Shown in pieces: positions 26,066 to 34,919 of a stretch of DNA of 61,574 bases. Source of the stretch: Peptococcaceae bacterium BICA1-8 (lineage in GTDB: Bacteria; Bacillota; Peptococcia; Peptococcales; BICA1-8); NCBI GenBank assembly GCA_000802045.1, contig JUEF01000152.1, forward strand, positions 1-61,574. Direction: 5' to 3'. The notes under the pieces were generated by a model. The model made no database searches, had not been told where the DNA came from, and saw nothing but the letters and a program-made list of their open reading frames with translations. The position numbers and the translations under genes were made by a program. Positions within the stretch are counted from its first letter, which is position 1, and every line of letters starts with the position of its first letter.

Positions 26066-26725
26066 TCACCTCTTTATGGTGAAGCCGTGGCGTATAGCAA
26101 ATGCCACCAACTGCGCTCTATTTAGCGTCCCTACCTTATCACTTATTCGTTTAATGTGATTTTTTACCGTGTTAGGAGAAATATTCAATTGTGCGGCAAC
26201 TTTTTGATTGGTATTGCCGACAGCTACTAGATGAAGAATTTCCTTTTCCCTCAAGCTAAGAGAGTTTGTCTTATCATTACTTTCCCTGCCTAATTGCTCT
26301 GCAAACTGACGCAGGATATCACAAGCCACAGGAGAGGCTAAAGATTCATTTTCATTTACTACACTCCGGATTACCTCAACCCAGATATGGGGATCCAGAG
26401 ATTTTAATAAATAACCCTGAGCCCCTAAGCGCATAGCATCAAAAAGGTGTTTCGCTTCCTGAGAAGCAGTGAGAACCACAATCTTTGTTTTTCCAGGAAA
26501 CTCCTTACCGATTGAAGCTACTAATGAGTTTTTCTCATCCTTTATCCACAACTCCGTTACAACAACATGAACGTCATTTTTTCGAATAAAATCCAAAGCT
26601 TCTCTAGCATTAGCTGCTTCCCCAACAACCTGCAAGTTTTCGGACTGATTTAATATGCTTACTAACCCTTTGCGTACTAAAAGGTCCGGTTCCACTACTA
26701 AAATTGTAATTACCTTATTCTCCAT
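26066..26725 (-). CDS. Orphan NarL/LuxR-type response regulator with altered receiver
   Basis: The 219-residue protein has a receiver domain (about 5-120) and a LuxR helix-turn-helix (about 155-215, LSLREKEILHLVAVGNTNQK and NISPNTVKNHI). The receiver keeps the Thr and Lys switch residues (VVLTAS, YLLKS). The usual acidic pair VDD reads VEPD, and the phosphoacceptor position appears to be Glu58 (VVVTELWI) instead of Asp. No histidine kinase is nearby. It may work without phosphorylation. The target is unknown. ATG follows AGGTGG. It lies between deoC and feoA. Confidence 0.85.
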   Translation of the reverse strand: MENKVITILVVEPDLLVRKGLVSILNQSENLQVVGEAANAREALDFIRKNDVHVVVTELWIKDEKNSLVASIGKEFPGKTKIVVLTASQEAKHLFDAMRLGAQGYLLKSLDPHIWVEVIRSVVNENESLASPVACDILRQFAEQLGRESNDKTNSLSLREKEILHLVAVGNTNQKVAAQLNISPNTVKNHIKRISDKVGTLNRAQLVAFAIRHGFTIKR

Positions 26726-26769
26726 CAGAATACCACCTACTCAGAAAACCGACTATTTTACCAGTTCAA

Positions 26770-26815
26770 CCGTAGGGGCGCCCATTGGGCGTCCGCTGAA
26801 TGCGCGCCCCTACGG
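26770..26815. repeat. CCGTAGGGGCGC inverted repeat
   Basis: CCGTAGGGGCGC and GCGCCCCTACGG flank an inner GCCCATTGGGC hairpin. This GC-rich palindrome stands out in AT-rich DNA, resembles a repeat seen in many bacterial genomes, and may serve as the terminator of deoC. Confidence 0.65.
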
Positions 26816-26825
26816 ACACACACGT

Positions 26826-27497
26826 CTAAATGTTATTTCCCGATACAATAGCTACTCCCGAGCTAGTTCCTATCCGTTCAGCTCCAGCCTCAATCATTAA
26901 TAAAGCAGTTTTTACATCTCTAATCCCGCCGGAAGCTTTAATTTTCACTTTTTCTCCTACTACTCGCTTCATCAAGTGCACATCTTCAAGGTTTGCACCA
27001 CCACCGTTAAAACCGGTAGAAGTCTTTACAAAATCAGCCCCTGCTGCCAAAACCAGTTCACAAGCCTTTTCTTTTTCTTCATTAGTTAAAAGGTTAGTTT
27101 CAATTATTACCTTAACAAGCTTTTTAGGAACCTGTATTTTAGCTGCATTTACTACAGCATGAATATCTTCCTGAACATAATCATATTTACCAGCTTTCAA
27201 AGCTCCGATATTTATTACCATATCTATTTCCTGAGCACCCTCTTTAAAAGCTCTATCTGCTTCGAAGGCTTTCACTTCTATAGTGTTGGCACCTAAAGGA
27301 AAGCCAATAACAGTAGCTACCTTGACCTTTGTACCTGTTAATAGTTTTGCGGCCAAATTTACATAACAGGGATTAACACAGACAGCAGCAAAGCCATACT
27401 GTTTAGCTTCCCGACATAGCTCCACTATCTCAGCTTCTGTTGTCTGAGGCTTTAGGATTGTATGATCGATATATTTGGCAATATCTACATTTAACAT
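26826..27497 (-). CDS. deoC: Deoxyribose-phosphate aldolase
   Basis: It cleaves 2-deoxyribose-5-phosphate to glyceraldehyde-3-phosphate and acetaldehyde in deoxynucleoside catabolism. The 223-residue TIM barrel shows [10 protein letters not shown] at the start, [18 protein letters not shown] and the Schiff-base lysine in [14 protein letters not shown] is correctly spaced for the ATG at 27497 rather than the GTG at 27506. Confidence 0.95.
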   Translation of the reverse strand: MLNVDIAKYIDHTILKPQTTEAEIVELCREAKQYGFAAVCVNPCYVNLAAKLLTGTKVKVATVIGFPLGANTIEVKAFEADRAFKEGAQEIDMVINIGALKAGKYDYVQEDIHAVVNAAKIQVPKKLVKVIIETNLLTNEEKEKACELVLAAGADFVKTSTGFNGGGANLEDVHLMKRVVGEKVKIKASGGIRDVKTALLMIEAGAERIGTSSGVAIVSGNNI

Positions 27498-27566
27498 TTG
27501 AAACACCTCCTTATTTTAAGGCTAAGGTTTCACTCACTTCGTTCACTAGGTTAAGAACTAGTAACT

Positions 27567-27851
27567 GCATGACGTCTATCGGGCAATTCATGATGTCGGC
27601 ATGACAGCTTATATGTAAATCTGCAAGTCAGCGTGACGTCTCAAGGGTTTTATTGCACGTCGGCATGACTAAAATAAAATTATGTTATGCTGAACTAAAA
27701 ACAATTCCCAAAAGTCATAATGCCGACCCCATATTAATACTTCTAAGCCGTAATGCCGACCAAAAATTTAACCTGAGAGACGTCATGCTGACCTAAAAGG
27801 TGGCATAAAAGTCGTCATGCCGACCAATATTTATAACTATTAAGCCATAAT
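27567..27851. repeat. Composite palindromic element, copy 3
   Basis: Left cores (GCATGACGTCT, ATGTCGGCATGACAGCT, GTCAGCGTGACGTCT, GTCGGCATGAC) and right inverse cores (AAAGTCATAATGCCGAC and further copies) lie at about 32 bp spacing. Inter-core DNA matches copies 1 and 4. The right end stops 3 bp before the stop of mgtE. Confidence 0.85.
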
Positions 27852-27854
27852 GTA

Positions 27855-29213
27855 TTAGAATATTCCTAGAAGTAGTGTAGCCAACGTTGCATATATTATT
27901 AAGCCTAAAATATCAATTGTCGTAGTTATAAAAGGGGCTGATGCCGTAGCTGGGTCAATGCCTACCCTTCTAAGAAAGAGAGGTACTGCTGTACCCATAG
28001 TAGCTGCAGTAACCATATTAGCAAACATTGTCAAACCAACCACTAGACCGAGTTGAATACTACCCTGCCAAAGATATGCTGCAAGTGCGACGATAGCACC
28101 CATTACGGTCCCTAAAGAGATACCCACCATGGACTCCCGGAAAATAGTTTTTAAAACAGTGGTGGTATTAATTTGCCCAGTAGCAATTCCCCGTACAGTA
28201 ACTGTTGAGGACTGGGTTCCCACATTACCGCCCATACCTATTAATAAAGGAATAAAAAAGGCTAAGGCAACAACAGTATTTAACAGTTCAGAGAAATTTT
28301 TTAATATTTGACCGGAAAGCAATCCACCAATCATTGTTATCAGAAGCCAGGGGAGTCTCGATTTGAATGCAGTGCTAAACCTAGCGAGAGTTTCATCCTC
28401 TTCAGCTTCATATGTTCCTGCCATTCGGTATAAATCTTCAGTGGCTTCTTCGTGGATAACATCAATAACATCATCAACTGTAATAATACCAATTAGGTGC
28501 TGCCTGGCATCAACAACGGGAACAGCTAAAAAGTCGTACTTAGCTACTAAGCGGGCTACATCTTCCTGATCATCATTAACATTTACGCTCATTACCTTTT
28601 TTCGCATAATATCAAGAATTATTGAATCAGGGCTAGCTATAATAAGTTCTCGTAAGGAAATTACACCTACCAGCTGGTTTTTTAGATTAATTACGTACAC
28701 ATAATAAACAGTTTCTGCATCTGGTGCAGTTTCCCGTAGTACTTCAATTGCTTTGGCAGCTGTTATACTGTCAGGAATGGCCACATATTCGGTGGTCATG
28801 ATACCACCGGCTGTATCCTCCCTGTAATCCATTAACTCTTGAACATCTTCAGCATCCTGATCTTCAAAAAGATCTAAAAACTTTTCTTTGTCATTTTCAG
28901 ATAATTCACCAAGGAAGTCAGCAGCGTCGTCAAAAGACATTTCATCTAGAATTTCCGAAACCCTATCTGAGGATACATCCTGGAGTAAGTCAGCAATTAC
29001 TTCGGAATCTAATTCATTTAAAACAAGGGCTGCTTGTTCGGAATCCAATTGCGCTAAAAGGTATTGCTTATCTTTTTTATCTGTGATATTAGATAATACA
29101 TCGGCAATATCTACAGAATGCATATCTAATAAAAACTGTTTGAGATGTCTTTCATCTTTTGCAGCCAGAAATTCTTTGATAACAATAAGTAGGTGATTAG
29201 TACGCTCTTTCAT
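27855..29213 (-). CDS. mgtE: Magnesium transporter MgtE
   Basis: A dimeric Mg2+ channel. The 452 residues comprise an N-terminal helical superhelix domain (about 1-125, repeated LLQDVSSDRVSEILDEM-type units), two CBS domains (about 130-255) that gate the channel on Mg2+, a connecting helix, and five transmembrane helices (about 280-452) with GMGGNVGTQSSTVTVRG lining the pore. ATG follows AGGAGGAG. A leader with a short ORF and hairpin lies directly upstream. Confidence 0.96.
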   Translation of the reverse strand: MKERTNHLLIVIKEFLAAKDERHLKQFLLDMHSVDIADVLSNITDKKDKQYLLAQLDSEQAALVLNELDSEVIADLLQDVSSDRVSEILDEMSFDDAADFLGELSENDKEKFLDLFEDQDAEDVQELMDYREDTAGGIMTTEYVAIPDSITAAKAIEVLRETAPDAETVYYVYVINLKNQLVGVISLRELIIASPDSIILDIMRKKVMSVNVNDDQEDVARLVAKYDFLAVPVVDARQHLIGIITVDDVIDVIHEEATEDLYRMAGTYEAEEDETLARFSTAFKSRLPWLLITMIGGLLSGQILKNFSELLNTVVALAFFIPLLIGMGGNVGTQSSTVTVRGIATGQINTTTVLKTIFRESMVGISLGTVMGAIVALAAYLWQGSIQLGLVVGLTMFANMVTAATMGTAVPLFLRRVGIDPATASAPFITTTIDILGLIIYATLATLLLGIF

Positions 29214-29234
29214 GGCTCCTCCTATCCGGGGAGC

Positions 29235-29318
29235 TTATTTATGGAACAGCTTCCCCATCTCATTATTTTTTTTCGCATTAAAAAAGCTTCTACTTCTACT
29301 TCGAGGGTTGCCTTCCAC
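29235..29318 (-). CDS. Putative 27-residue leader peptide upstream of mgtE
   Basis: A GTG start 6 bases after GAGGTGA opens an ORF reading MEGNPRSRSRSFFNAKKN, then NEMGKLFHK and TAA. Its end overlaps a hairpin (GGGGAAGCT / AGCTCCCC) placed just before the mgtE ribosome binding site, a layout compatible with translation-dependent control of mgtE. Rich in Arg, Ser and Lys, it has no recognised homologue known to me. It could also be fortuitous. Confidence 0.4.
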   Translation of the reverse strand: MEGNPRSRSRSFFNAKKNNEMGKLFHK

Positions 29319-29500
29319 AAATTTTCACCTCAACTTTTTTCTTTATAGTATAGCTTTTGGGTCGAGTTACTAGTGGCTAGTGGCTGGTGACTGGTAGTAA
29401 GTCGATAGACGATAGTCAATGGTCTATGGTCTTTTTTCTGTTTTTTCCTTATTTGACTTTACCAATTCGTTTATTTAGTGTCAACTATAATTCTACTTTG
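29319..29500. repeat. Heptad tract and GACGATAG words upstream of mgtE
   Basis: No gene is seen. 29364-29400 is a GTTACTAGTGGCTAGTGG tract, and 29400-29435 has GTCGATAGACGATAGTCAATGG words. A TATACT/TATAAA -10-like sequence near 29345 may belong to an mgtE promoter. Confidence 0.4.
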
Positions 29501-29718
29501 GCATGACGTCTAATCGGATATTTCATGATGTCGGCATGATAACTAATATGTAACTCTGCAGGTCTGCTTGACAGCTTAAGGGTTATTATGCAAGTCGGCA
29601 TGACTAAAATAAAATTATGCTGACCTAAAAGAAATTCCCAATAGTCATAATGCCGACCCCAAATAATACTTTTAAGCCGTAATGCCGACCAAAGAATTTA
29701 TCCCCAGAGTCGTAATGC
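29501..29718. repeat. Composite palindromic element, copy 4
   Basis: The shortest copy. Its left half closely follows copy 3 (GCATGACGTCTAATCGGATA, GTCGGCATGATAACT, GTCGGCATGACTAAAAT), and its right half has two inverse cores (AGTCATAATGCCGACC, AGCCGTAATGCCGACC). It ends 18 bp from the stop of era. Confidence 0.82.
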
Positions 29719-29735
29719 GTTAATTAGCCCCGTAG

Positions 29736-30623
29736 CTAAAACTCTTTCTGATATCCCAGATTTCGTAAAATATGTTCCTTATTGCGCCAGTCTTCTTTAA
29801 CCTTAACCCACAGTTCCAAAAATACCTTATTACCTAGCAAGAACTCTATATCCGTACGGGCTTCTGAGCCTATTTTCTTCAACAATTCACCTTTTTTGCC
29901 AATGATAATACCCTTCTGTGAGTCCCTTTCTACAAAGATCGTGGCTCCAATATAAATAGTATCATTATGGCGTTTTTCCATCATATCTAATATTACTGCT
30001 ACACTATGAGGTATTTCTTCCCGAGTACAGCGCAGTATCTTTTCTCTAATTAATTCAGTAATAACTACCTGCTCCGGTTGATCGGTAACAGCATCATCGG
30101 GATAATATTTAGGTCCTTCCGGCATGTATTCTTTGGTTTTTTTAATAAGTCTTGCAATATTATCACCTTTGAGGGCAGATACAGGGAAAACCTCAGTAAA
30201 ATGTCCTCTAGATTGCCATGACCTTATATTTTCAAGTATTTGTTCAGGTTTAAATAGGTCGGTTTTATTTAAGATCAAAAATACCGGTGTCTTAATTTTA
30301 GCTAACTTATCTACTATGTACTGTTCACCAGCTCCAAAACTAGAGCTAGTATCTACCATATAATATATGATATCGACTTCTTCTAAAGTATTCTGTGCTA
30401 TATCCACCATAAATTGTCCCAACCTATGTTTAGGTTTGTGGATGCCAGGAGTATCCAAAAATATTATTTGGGCTTCTTCTTGAGTCAAAATACCGGTTAT
30501 TCTATTACGAGTAGTTTGAGGTTTATCAGATATAATTGAAATTTTTCTATCTAGGATGCCATTTAAAAGAGTAGATTTTCCGGCATTAGGTCTACCGATT
30601 ATGGCTACAAAGCCAGATTTCAT
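29736..30623 (-). CDS. era: GTPase Era
   Basis: Essential GTPase in 30S ribosome maturation. The 295-residue protein has G1 GRPNAGKS (10-17), G2 region TTRNRITG, G3 DTPGIHKP, G4 NKTD and G5 SALKGD, and a C-terminal KH domain (about 200-290) with the GxxG-type IIIGKKGELLKKIG that binds the 16S rRNA 3' end. Its start overlaps the stop of cdd (ATGA). Confidence 0.97.
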   Translation of the reverse strand: MKSGFVAIIGRPNAGKSTLLNGILDRKISIISDKPQTTRNRITGILTQEEAQIIFLDTPGIHKPKHRLGQFMVDIAQNTLEEVDIIYYMVDTSSSFGAGEQYIVDKLAKIKTPVFLILNKTDLFKPEQILENIRSWQSRGHFTEVFPVSALKGDNIARLIKKTKEYMPEGPKYYPDDAVTDQPEQVVITELIREKILRCTREEIPHSVAVILDMMEKRHNDTIYIGATIFVERDSQKGIIIGKKGELLKKIGSEARTDIEFLLGNKVFLELWVKVKEDWRNKEHILRNLGYQKEF

Positions 30624-31030
30624 AACTTTCGTTCCTCCTCAAGTTTAGCAGGGGTAAATGCTAAAGGTAATAATTCCTTAGCTTTATAAATTTTATATTC
30701 ACCAGTAACATTAGCTAAAATGACATCAATATCCTCACCAAACTCTATAAAAACTTGACGGCATGGACCACAGGGCGAAGTTATTTCCTCAGTATCAGTA
30801 GATATTGCAATGGCTTTAAATTTTTTAAATCCTTCAGAAACGGCTTTGAAAATTGCCGTCCTTTCTCCACAATTGGTAAGACTGTAGCTTGCATTTTCAA
30901 TATTACAACCAGTAAAAACCTGCCCATCCTCCGTTAGAACAGCAGCCCCTACTCGGAATTGGGAGTAAGGAACATAAGCCATTTCTTTAGCCTCAGCTGC
31001 CTTTTGTACTAATTTTTCATAGCTAATCAT
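30620..31030 (-). CDS. cdd: Cytidine deaminase
   Basis: Zn-dependent deamination of cytidine and deoxycytidine to uridine forms. The 136-residue protein has FRVGAAVL, the catalytic NCGERTAIF (Cys and Glu; Gly stands where Ala is usual) and the zinc ligands SPCGPCRQV. GAGAGGTGA is correctly placed for the ATG at 31030; the longer ORF start has no support. It is coupled to era. Confidence 0.95.
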   Translation of the reverse strand: MISYEKLVQKAAEAKEMAYVPYSQFRVGAAVLTEDGQVFTGCNIENASYSLTNCGERTAIFKAVSEGFKKFKAIAISTDTEEITSPCGPCRQVFIEFGEDIDVILANVTGEYKIYKAKELLPLAFTPAKLEEERKL

Positions 31031-31049
31031 TTTATCACCTCTCATTATG

Positions 31050-31240
31050 CATGTTAAGCTTTCTTGACGTGTCACGATGAACGAAACTCTACCAGGATGT
31101 GTTACCGTGCCATCGGTTTAAAAAATCTTTTCTGTAGCACTGTAGCACGGACATGTAGTTTAACTTTTTAGCTTCCACACGGACATGCTGTATAATCCTT
31201 GAGCTTACACACTGACCATAAATCTTAACCCATAAGCAAA
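31050..31240. repeat. GTGTCACGATGAA / CACGGACATG repeat block
   Basis: No gene is seen. The block reads TTGACGTGTCACGATGAA, ACCAGGATGTGTTACCGTGCC, CACGGACATGCTGTATAAT and CTTGAGCTTACACAC. The same words in the same order occur at 56850-57000, and a shorter version at 40480-40535. Confidence 0.65.
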
Positions 31241-32275
31241 TTAGTATGCTACATTGACATTGACTGGCACTAAACTTATCCAAGTGTTACCTTCTTTAAT
31301 GGCGATCTCTTCTCCTTCGCTCTGGTAATACTTAGTCACACCGCCTTTTTTCTCCCAAATGCCCTGAATAACCTGACCTTCCGAAAAGAAGATAGCCTTG
31401 CCCGTACCATTTGTTGTTAGCTCTAGGCGCCCTTCTTCATCAATTACCCGGGTATTTATCATTTGAATAATAACATTTTTCGCGGTAAGCTGTTCACCTG
31501 TATTAACCCAATGGGTGACACCACCGGTAAATCTCAAATATCTTTTAGTGTTGTCATCATAAAGATATTCTGTCCGAAAATCGCTGTGCTGATAATTAAT
31601 ACTAATCTTTTTAGATAAATTACCCTTAAATTCTTCTTCAAAACTTAAATACTTAAAGTCAAAAATTTGACCATTCTCCCTAAAGCCCTCCTGTAAAGCT
31701 ACGCGCCGTAAAGTCTCAGCATCAGAATAAAGGTTATATGGGGCTTCCCTTTCATTAATCCGCCAAAAAGCACGATCAACGCCGCCTTCTAAGCCGTTTA
31801 AATTACCAATCTCATCAAATTTAGCAAAGGCCTGGGGACTTCCTCCAGCGTGAACAAAAATAGGATCATATTCTTTACTAATATCTATATTATAATCCCT
31901 AGCACTCCTAATAGGCCCGATTAGTTCTGGTTCAAACCTAGAAAAAACCGCCATAAAACGGGTAGTTCCTCCTTCAATAGGCAGCTCAAATACTAAATCT
32001 GCTTTATCTAGACCCGATTGAGGGCGGGCGTTTAGGTCATTATCAATTACTACGACCATATTTCTTTTTCTAGGTAGGTCTAGCCAATTCGCATTTTCTT
32101 CACTTTTTTCCTCTGAGATCGGGGAGATAGGTATTTCTACTTCCGGTTCTCCCTCCTCTTCAATCTGCTGATGGGGTTTTAGTAAATCACTCATATAAGT
32201 AAAACCGACAATCCCTGCTACTATTCCAAAGACTAATAAAACAATAACTACAACATTTTGTTTAAGCCAGTTCAT
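31241..32275 (-). CDS. DUF3048 (YerB-like) membrane-anchored protein
   Basis: About 344 residues. After a short cytosolic start (MNWLKQN) there is one membrane helix (VVVIVLLVFGIVAGIVGFTY), an acidic linker, and two DUF3048 domains with ARPQSGLDKADLVFELPIEGG and FEPELIGPIRSARDYNIDIS. The family function is unproven; YerB-type proteins are extracytoplasmic. GAGGAGGAG is spaced for the ATG at 32275, which overlaps the end of the DUF502 gene by 14 bp. Confidence 0.88.
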   Translation of the reverse strand: MNWLKQNVVVIVLLVFGIVAGIVGFTYMSDLLKPHQQIEEEGEPEVEIPISPISEEKSEENANWLDLPRKRNMVVVIDNDLNARPQSGLDKADLVFELPIEGGTTRFMAVFSRFEPELIGPIRSARDYNIDISKEYDPIFVHAGGSPQAFAKFDEIGNLNGLEGGVDRAFWRINEREAPYNLYSDAETLRRVALQEGFRENGQIFDFKYLSFEEEFKGNLSKKISINYQHSDFRTEYLYDDNTKRYLRFTGGVTHWVNTGEQLTAKNVIIQMINTRVIDEEGRLELTTNGTGKAIFFSEGQVIQGIWEKKGGVTKYYQSEGEEIAIKEGNTWISLVPVNVNVAY

Positions 32276-32909
32276 TTTTCTTCTCCTCCTCATAAGGCGG
32301 TGCAAATACCCCGCCAGAGATAACCAGTTTTATCCCTTCTTCAACTGTCATTTCTAGAGGAATTATATCTTCCTTGGGTACAAGTAATAAAAATCCTGAA
32401 GTGGGGTTAGGCGTCGTAGGCAGAAAGACATTTACCATTTCATGTTTGGTTTTTGCTTGAACTTCCCCTTTAGAAATTCCTGTAATAAAAGCTAACGCAT
32501 ACAGACCTTTCCGTGGATACTCCAAGAGTACTACCTTTTGAAAGGCGTCTTTATCTTGACTCATAAATGCTTCGACAATCTGTTTGACAGCAATGTAAAT
32601 AGATTTAACAACTGGTAAAGAGAGCATCATGCGCTCAAAAAAGCTAATTATTTTTTTACCCATGAAGTTTCTAGCAACAATACCCGTTAAAATAACAAAA
32701 AGAATGGTAGTTACAAAACCAACCCCAGAAAATTCCCTACTAAGCTGTTGGAGAAAATTAAGTCCAGGAATGTACTTTGCAAAAGGGACTTTCCCTAGAA
32801 TTAAACTGTCAATAAAATTAAACAAGAGTAAAAAAACATAAATACTGACTACAGTAGGCAAAAGAATTGCCAATCCAGTCAGAAAATATTTTTGTATTTT
32901 TTTAATCAC
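32262..32909 (-). CDS. DUF502 family membrane protein
   Basis: A 215-residue protein with two N-terminal transmembrane helices (about 8-32 and 60-80), followed by the DUF502 soluble part (LPVVKSIYIAVKQ, VVLLEYPRKGLYALAFIT and VFLPTTPNPTSGFLL). The family is widespread in bacteria and plants and uncharacterised in bacteria. It sits between a CorC-like gene and the DUF3048 gene, probably in one operon. Confidence 0.88.
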   Translation of the reverse strand: MIKKIQKYFLTGLAILLPTVVSIYVFLLLFNFIDSLILGKVPFAKYIPGLNFLQQLSREFSGVGFVTTILFVILTGIVARNFMGKKIISFFERMMLSLPVVKSIYIAVKQIVEAFMSQDKDAFQKVVLLEYPRKGLYALAFITGISKGEVQAKTKHEMVNVFLPTTPNPTSGFLLLVPKEDIIPLEMTVEEGIKLVISGGVFAPPYEEEKKNELA

Positions 32910-32924
32910 ACCAACAACTCCTTA

Positions 32925-34181
32925 TTATATCTCTTCTTCCTTCCACACCTTAACTTTATCTACTCTCCGGCCTAAGGTTTTTTCTACTTTTATTTTAACA
33001 TTTCCCAGGCTCAATTCCTCCCCTTCTTTGGGAAGATGACCTAATAAATGAAATACCAGACCGCTAATGGTCTCAAAATCATCATCAGGCAGATCTATAT
33101 TTAAAGATTCATTTATGTCATAAATACTAGCCCGAGCATCAGCCCTAATGGCATCATCAGTAAGCATGACAATAGATTCCTCTTCGATATCAAACTCATC
33201 CTGGATATCACCAATAATTTCTTCAATTACATCTTCAATTGTGACTAGCCCGGCAGTACCTCCATATTCATCAATAACAATAGCCATATGTACTTTTGCC
33301 TGCCTGAGCTCCGCCAATAAATCTCTTACTTTTTTTGTTTCCGGAATATAATAAGCAGGACGCAAAAGCTTACGAATTTCTAATGCAGAAAAATCCTTAT
33401 TAATATTTTTTAACAAGTCCTTTGCATAAATTATTCCAATTATATTATCGGTAGTATCCTCATAGACAGGGATCCGAGAATGACCAGCATCAATAGCAAT
33501 ATTAACTACACTAGTAAATGAATCAGTAACATCCGTAACTATCATATCCATTCTAGGTGTCATTATTTCTCTAACTAATGTATCATCAAATTCAAAAATG
33601 CTATTGATCATGGCTCGCTCGCTTTCAGCTATGAGGCCTTCCTCTTGACCAACGTTAACTAAAAGCTTGAGCTCATCTTCTGTGATGAAGGGTCCCTGTT
33701 TTGCGGCACTGCCAGTTAACCTAACCATAAAATTAGTTAATACAGCGAGGATCTTAATTATGGGCATAAAAACTATGCTTAAGACTCTTATTATTTCAAT
33801 TATATTTAAAGACCATTTTTCAGCATTTTGGGCAGCAATAGTTTTAGGCGTAACCTCACCAAAAACTAGCACTAGGATAGTCATAACCCCGGTAGCAATC
33901 CCAACTCCCCGGCTCCCAAAAATATCAATAGCCATAGAGGTAGCTATGGCGGATGCTCCAATATTTACTATGTTATTGCCAATTAAGATTGTAGCAATCA
34001 ATCGGTTCGGATCATCAAGCATTTTCATAATAAGCTGTGCCTTTTTGTTCCCTTCCTCTGCCATATGTAAGATACGGACTTTGTTTAGAGAAAATAAGGC
34101 AGTTTCAGTTGATGAAAAAAAACCGGACAAAAATATTAGTATAAAGAGAATAATTGTTTGCAGTAAAATACCAGTACTCAA
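32925..34181 (-). CDS. CNNM/CorC-type transporter-associated protein (hemolysin C family)
   Basis: The 418-residue protein has an N-terminal DUF21/CNNM transmembrane domain (about 1-190, SGFFSSTETALFSLNK and TIAAQNAEKWS), a CBS pair (about 205-330, MTPRMDMIVTDV and DEYGGTAGLVTIED) and a C-terminal CorC/HlyC domain. The family mediates Mg2+/Co2+ efflux or its control. The start is TTG behind GGGGGATC. In many Firmicutes this gene lies in the same era/ybeY neighbourhood. Confidence 0.92.
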   Translation of the reverse strand: MSTGILLQTIILFILIFLSGFFSSTETALFSLNKVRILHMAEEGNKKAQLIMKMLDDPNRLIATILIGNNIVNIGASAIATSMAIDIFGSRGVGIATGVMTILVLVFGEVTPKTIAAQNAEKWSLNIIEIIRVLSIVFMPIIKILAVLTNFMVRLTGSAAKQGPFITEDELKLLVNVGQEEGLIAESERAMINSIFEFDDTLVREIMTPRMDMIVTDVTDSFTSVVNIAIDAGHSRIPVYEDTTDNIIGIIYAKDLLKNINKDFSALEIRKLLRPAYYIPETKKVRDLLAELRQAKVHMAIVIDEYGGTAGLVTIEDVIEEIIGDIQDEFDIEEESIVMLTDDAIRADARASIYDINESLNIDLPDDDFETISGLVFHLLGHLPKEGEELSLGNVKIKVEKTLGRRVDKVKVWKEEEI

Positions 34182-34247
34182 AAAGATCCCCCATCATGGT
34201 CAAAATATAGCTAACAGACACTATCTATAGTGTTATTACGAAAGGTC

Positions 34248-34613
34248 CTAAAAATACCTATATATTTCAGGTAGAAAAACAACCGCCCCAACTATTAAAG
34301 CGTTAAGGGCGGCCACTAACACTGCTCCAGCAGCTACATCTTTGGCCACCTGAGCTAAAGGATGACGCTCACCGGTATACAAATCGATGGCTCTCTCAAT
34401 TGCGGTATTTAGCATTTCTAAGGAAAGTACTAGGGTTATGCTAAAAACTACTAATAGCCATTTGCTAGCGGAAATCTGAAAAAACCAAGAAAGGGCTAGT
34501 GCTAATCCTGCCAATTTTAAATGAATGCGAAAATGATTTTCACTTCGGACACAGTAGATAAATCCGAGTAAGGCATTAGAGAGACTGTTAATAAAATTTG
34601 ATTTATTTTTCAT
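34248..34613 (-). CDS. dgkA: Diacylglycerol/undecaprenol kinase family protein
   Basis: A 121-residue integral membrane lipid kinase of the Gram-positive DgkA type, which phosphorylates undecaprenol. Three helices are visible, with the catalytic signature EMLNTAIERAIDL and the downstream KDVAAGAVLVAA. GAGGT precedes the ATG at 34613. It lies between ybeY and the CorC gene, as in Bacillus (ybeY-dgkA-cdd-era), with a composite repeat separating it from ybeY. Confidence 0.94.
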   Translation of the reverse strand: MKNKSNFINSLSNALLGFIYCVRSENHFRIHLKLAGLALALSWFFQISASKWLLVVFSITLVLSLEMLNTAIERAIDLYTGERHPLAQVAKDVAAGAVLVAALNALIVGAVVFLPEIYRYF

Positions 34614-34636
34614 AGAAATACCTCGCATTGATTAAG

Positions 34637-34919
34637 GCATGACGTCTCCTGGGATAATTCATAATGTCGGAGTGACGTCTAAAAGGTAAATATGCATGTC
34701 GGCATGACGGCTCAAGGGTTAGAATGCAAGTCGGCTTAAAATTCAAGTTGGTTATGCTGACCCCATGTATATACTTTTTAGCCGTAATGCCGTCCCCAAT
34801 ATTATTCCCGTAAGCCGTCATGCTGACCTCAAATTTAGCCTAAAAGACGTAATGCCGACCCAAATCAAAAACTTGGGAGACGTCACACCGGACCCCATAC
34901 ATTAACCTTTAAGATGTCA
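34637..34919. repeat. Composite palindromic element, copy 5
   Basis: Left cores GCATGACGTCTCCTGGGATA, ATGTCGGAGTGACGTCT, GTCGGCATGACGGCT and right inverse cores AGCCGTAATGCCGTCC, AGCCGTCATGCTGACC, AGACGTAATGCCGACC and AGACGTCACACCGGACC. The left half matches copy 1. The right end (AAGATGTCA) touches the TAG stop of ybeY. Confidence 0.85.

Noticed and set aside
29219-29345. Mg2+ riboswitch (M-box) upstream of mgtE
   Set aside because: The conserved M-box core sequences were not found; a short ORF with hairpin fits better.
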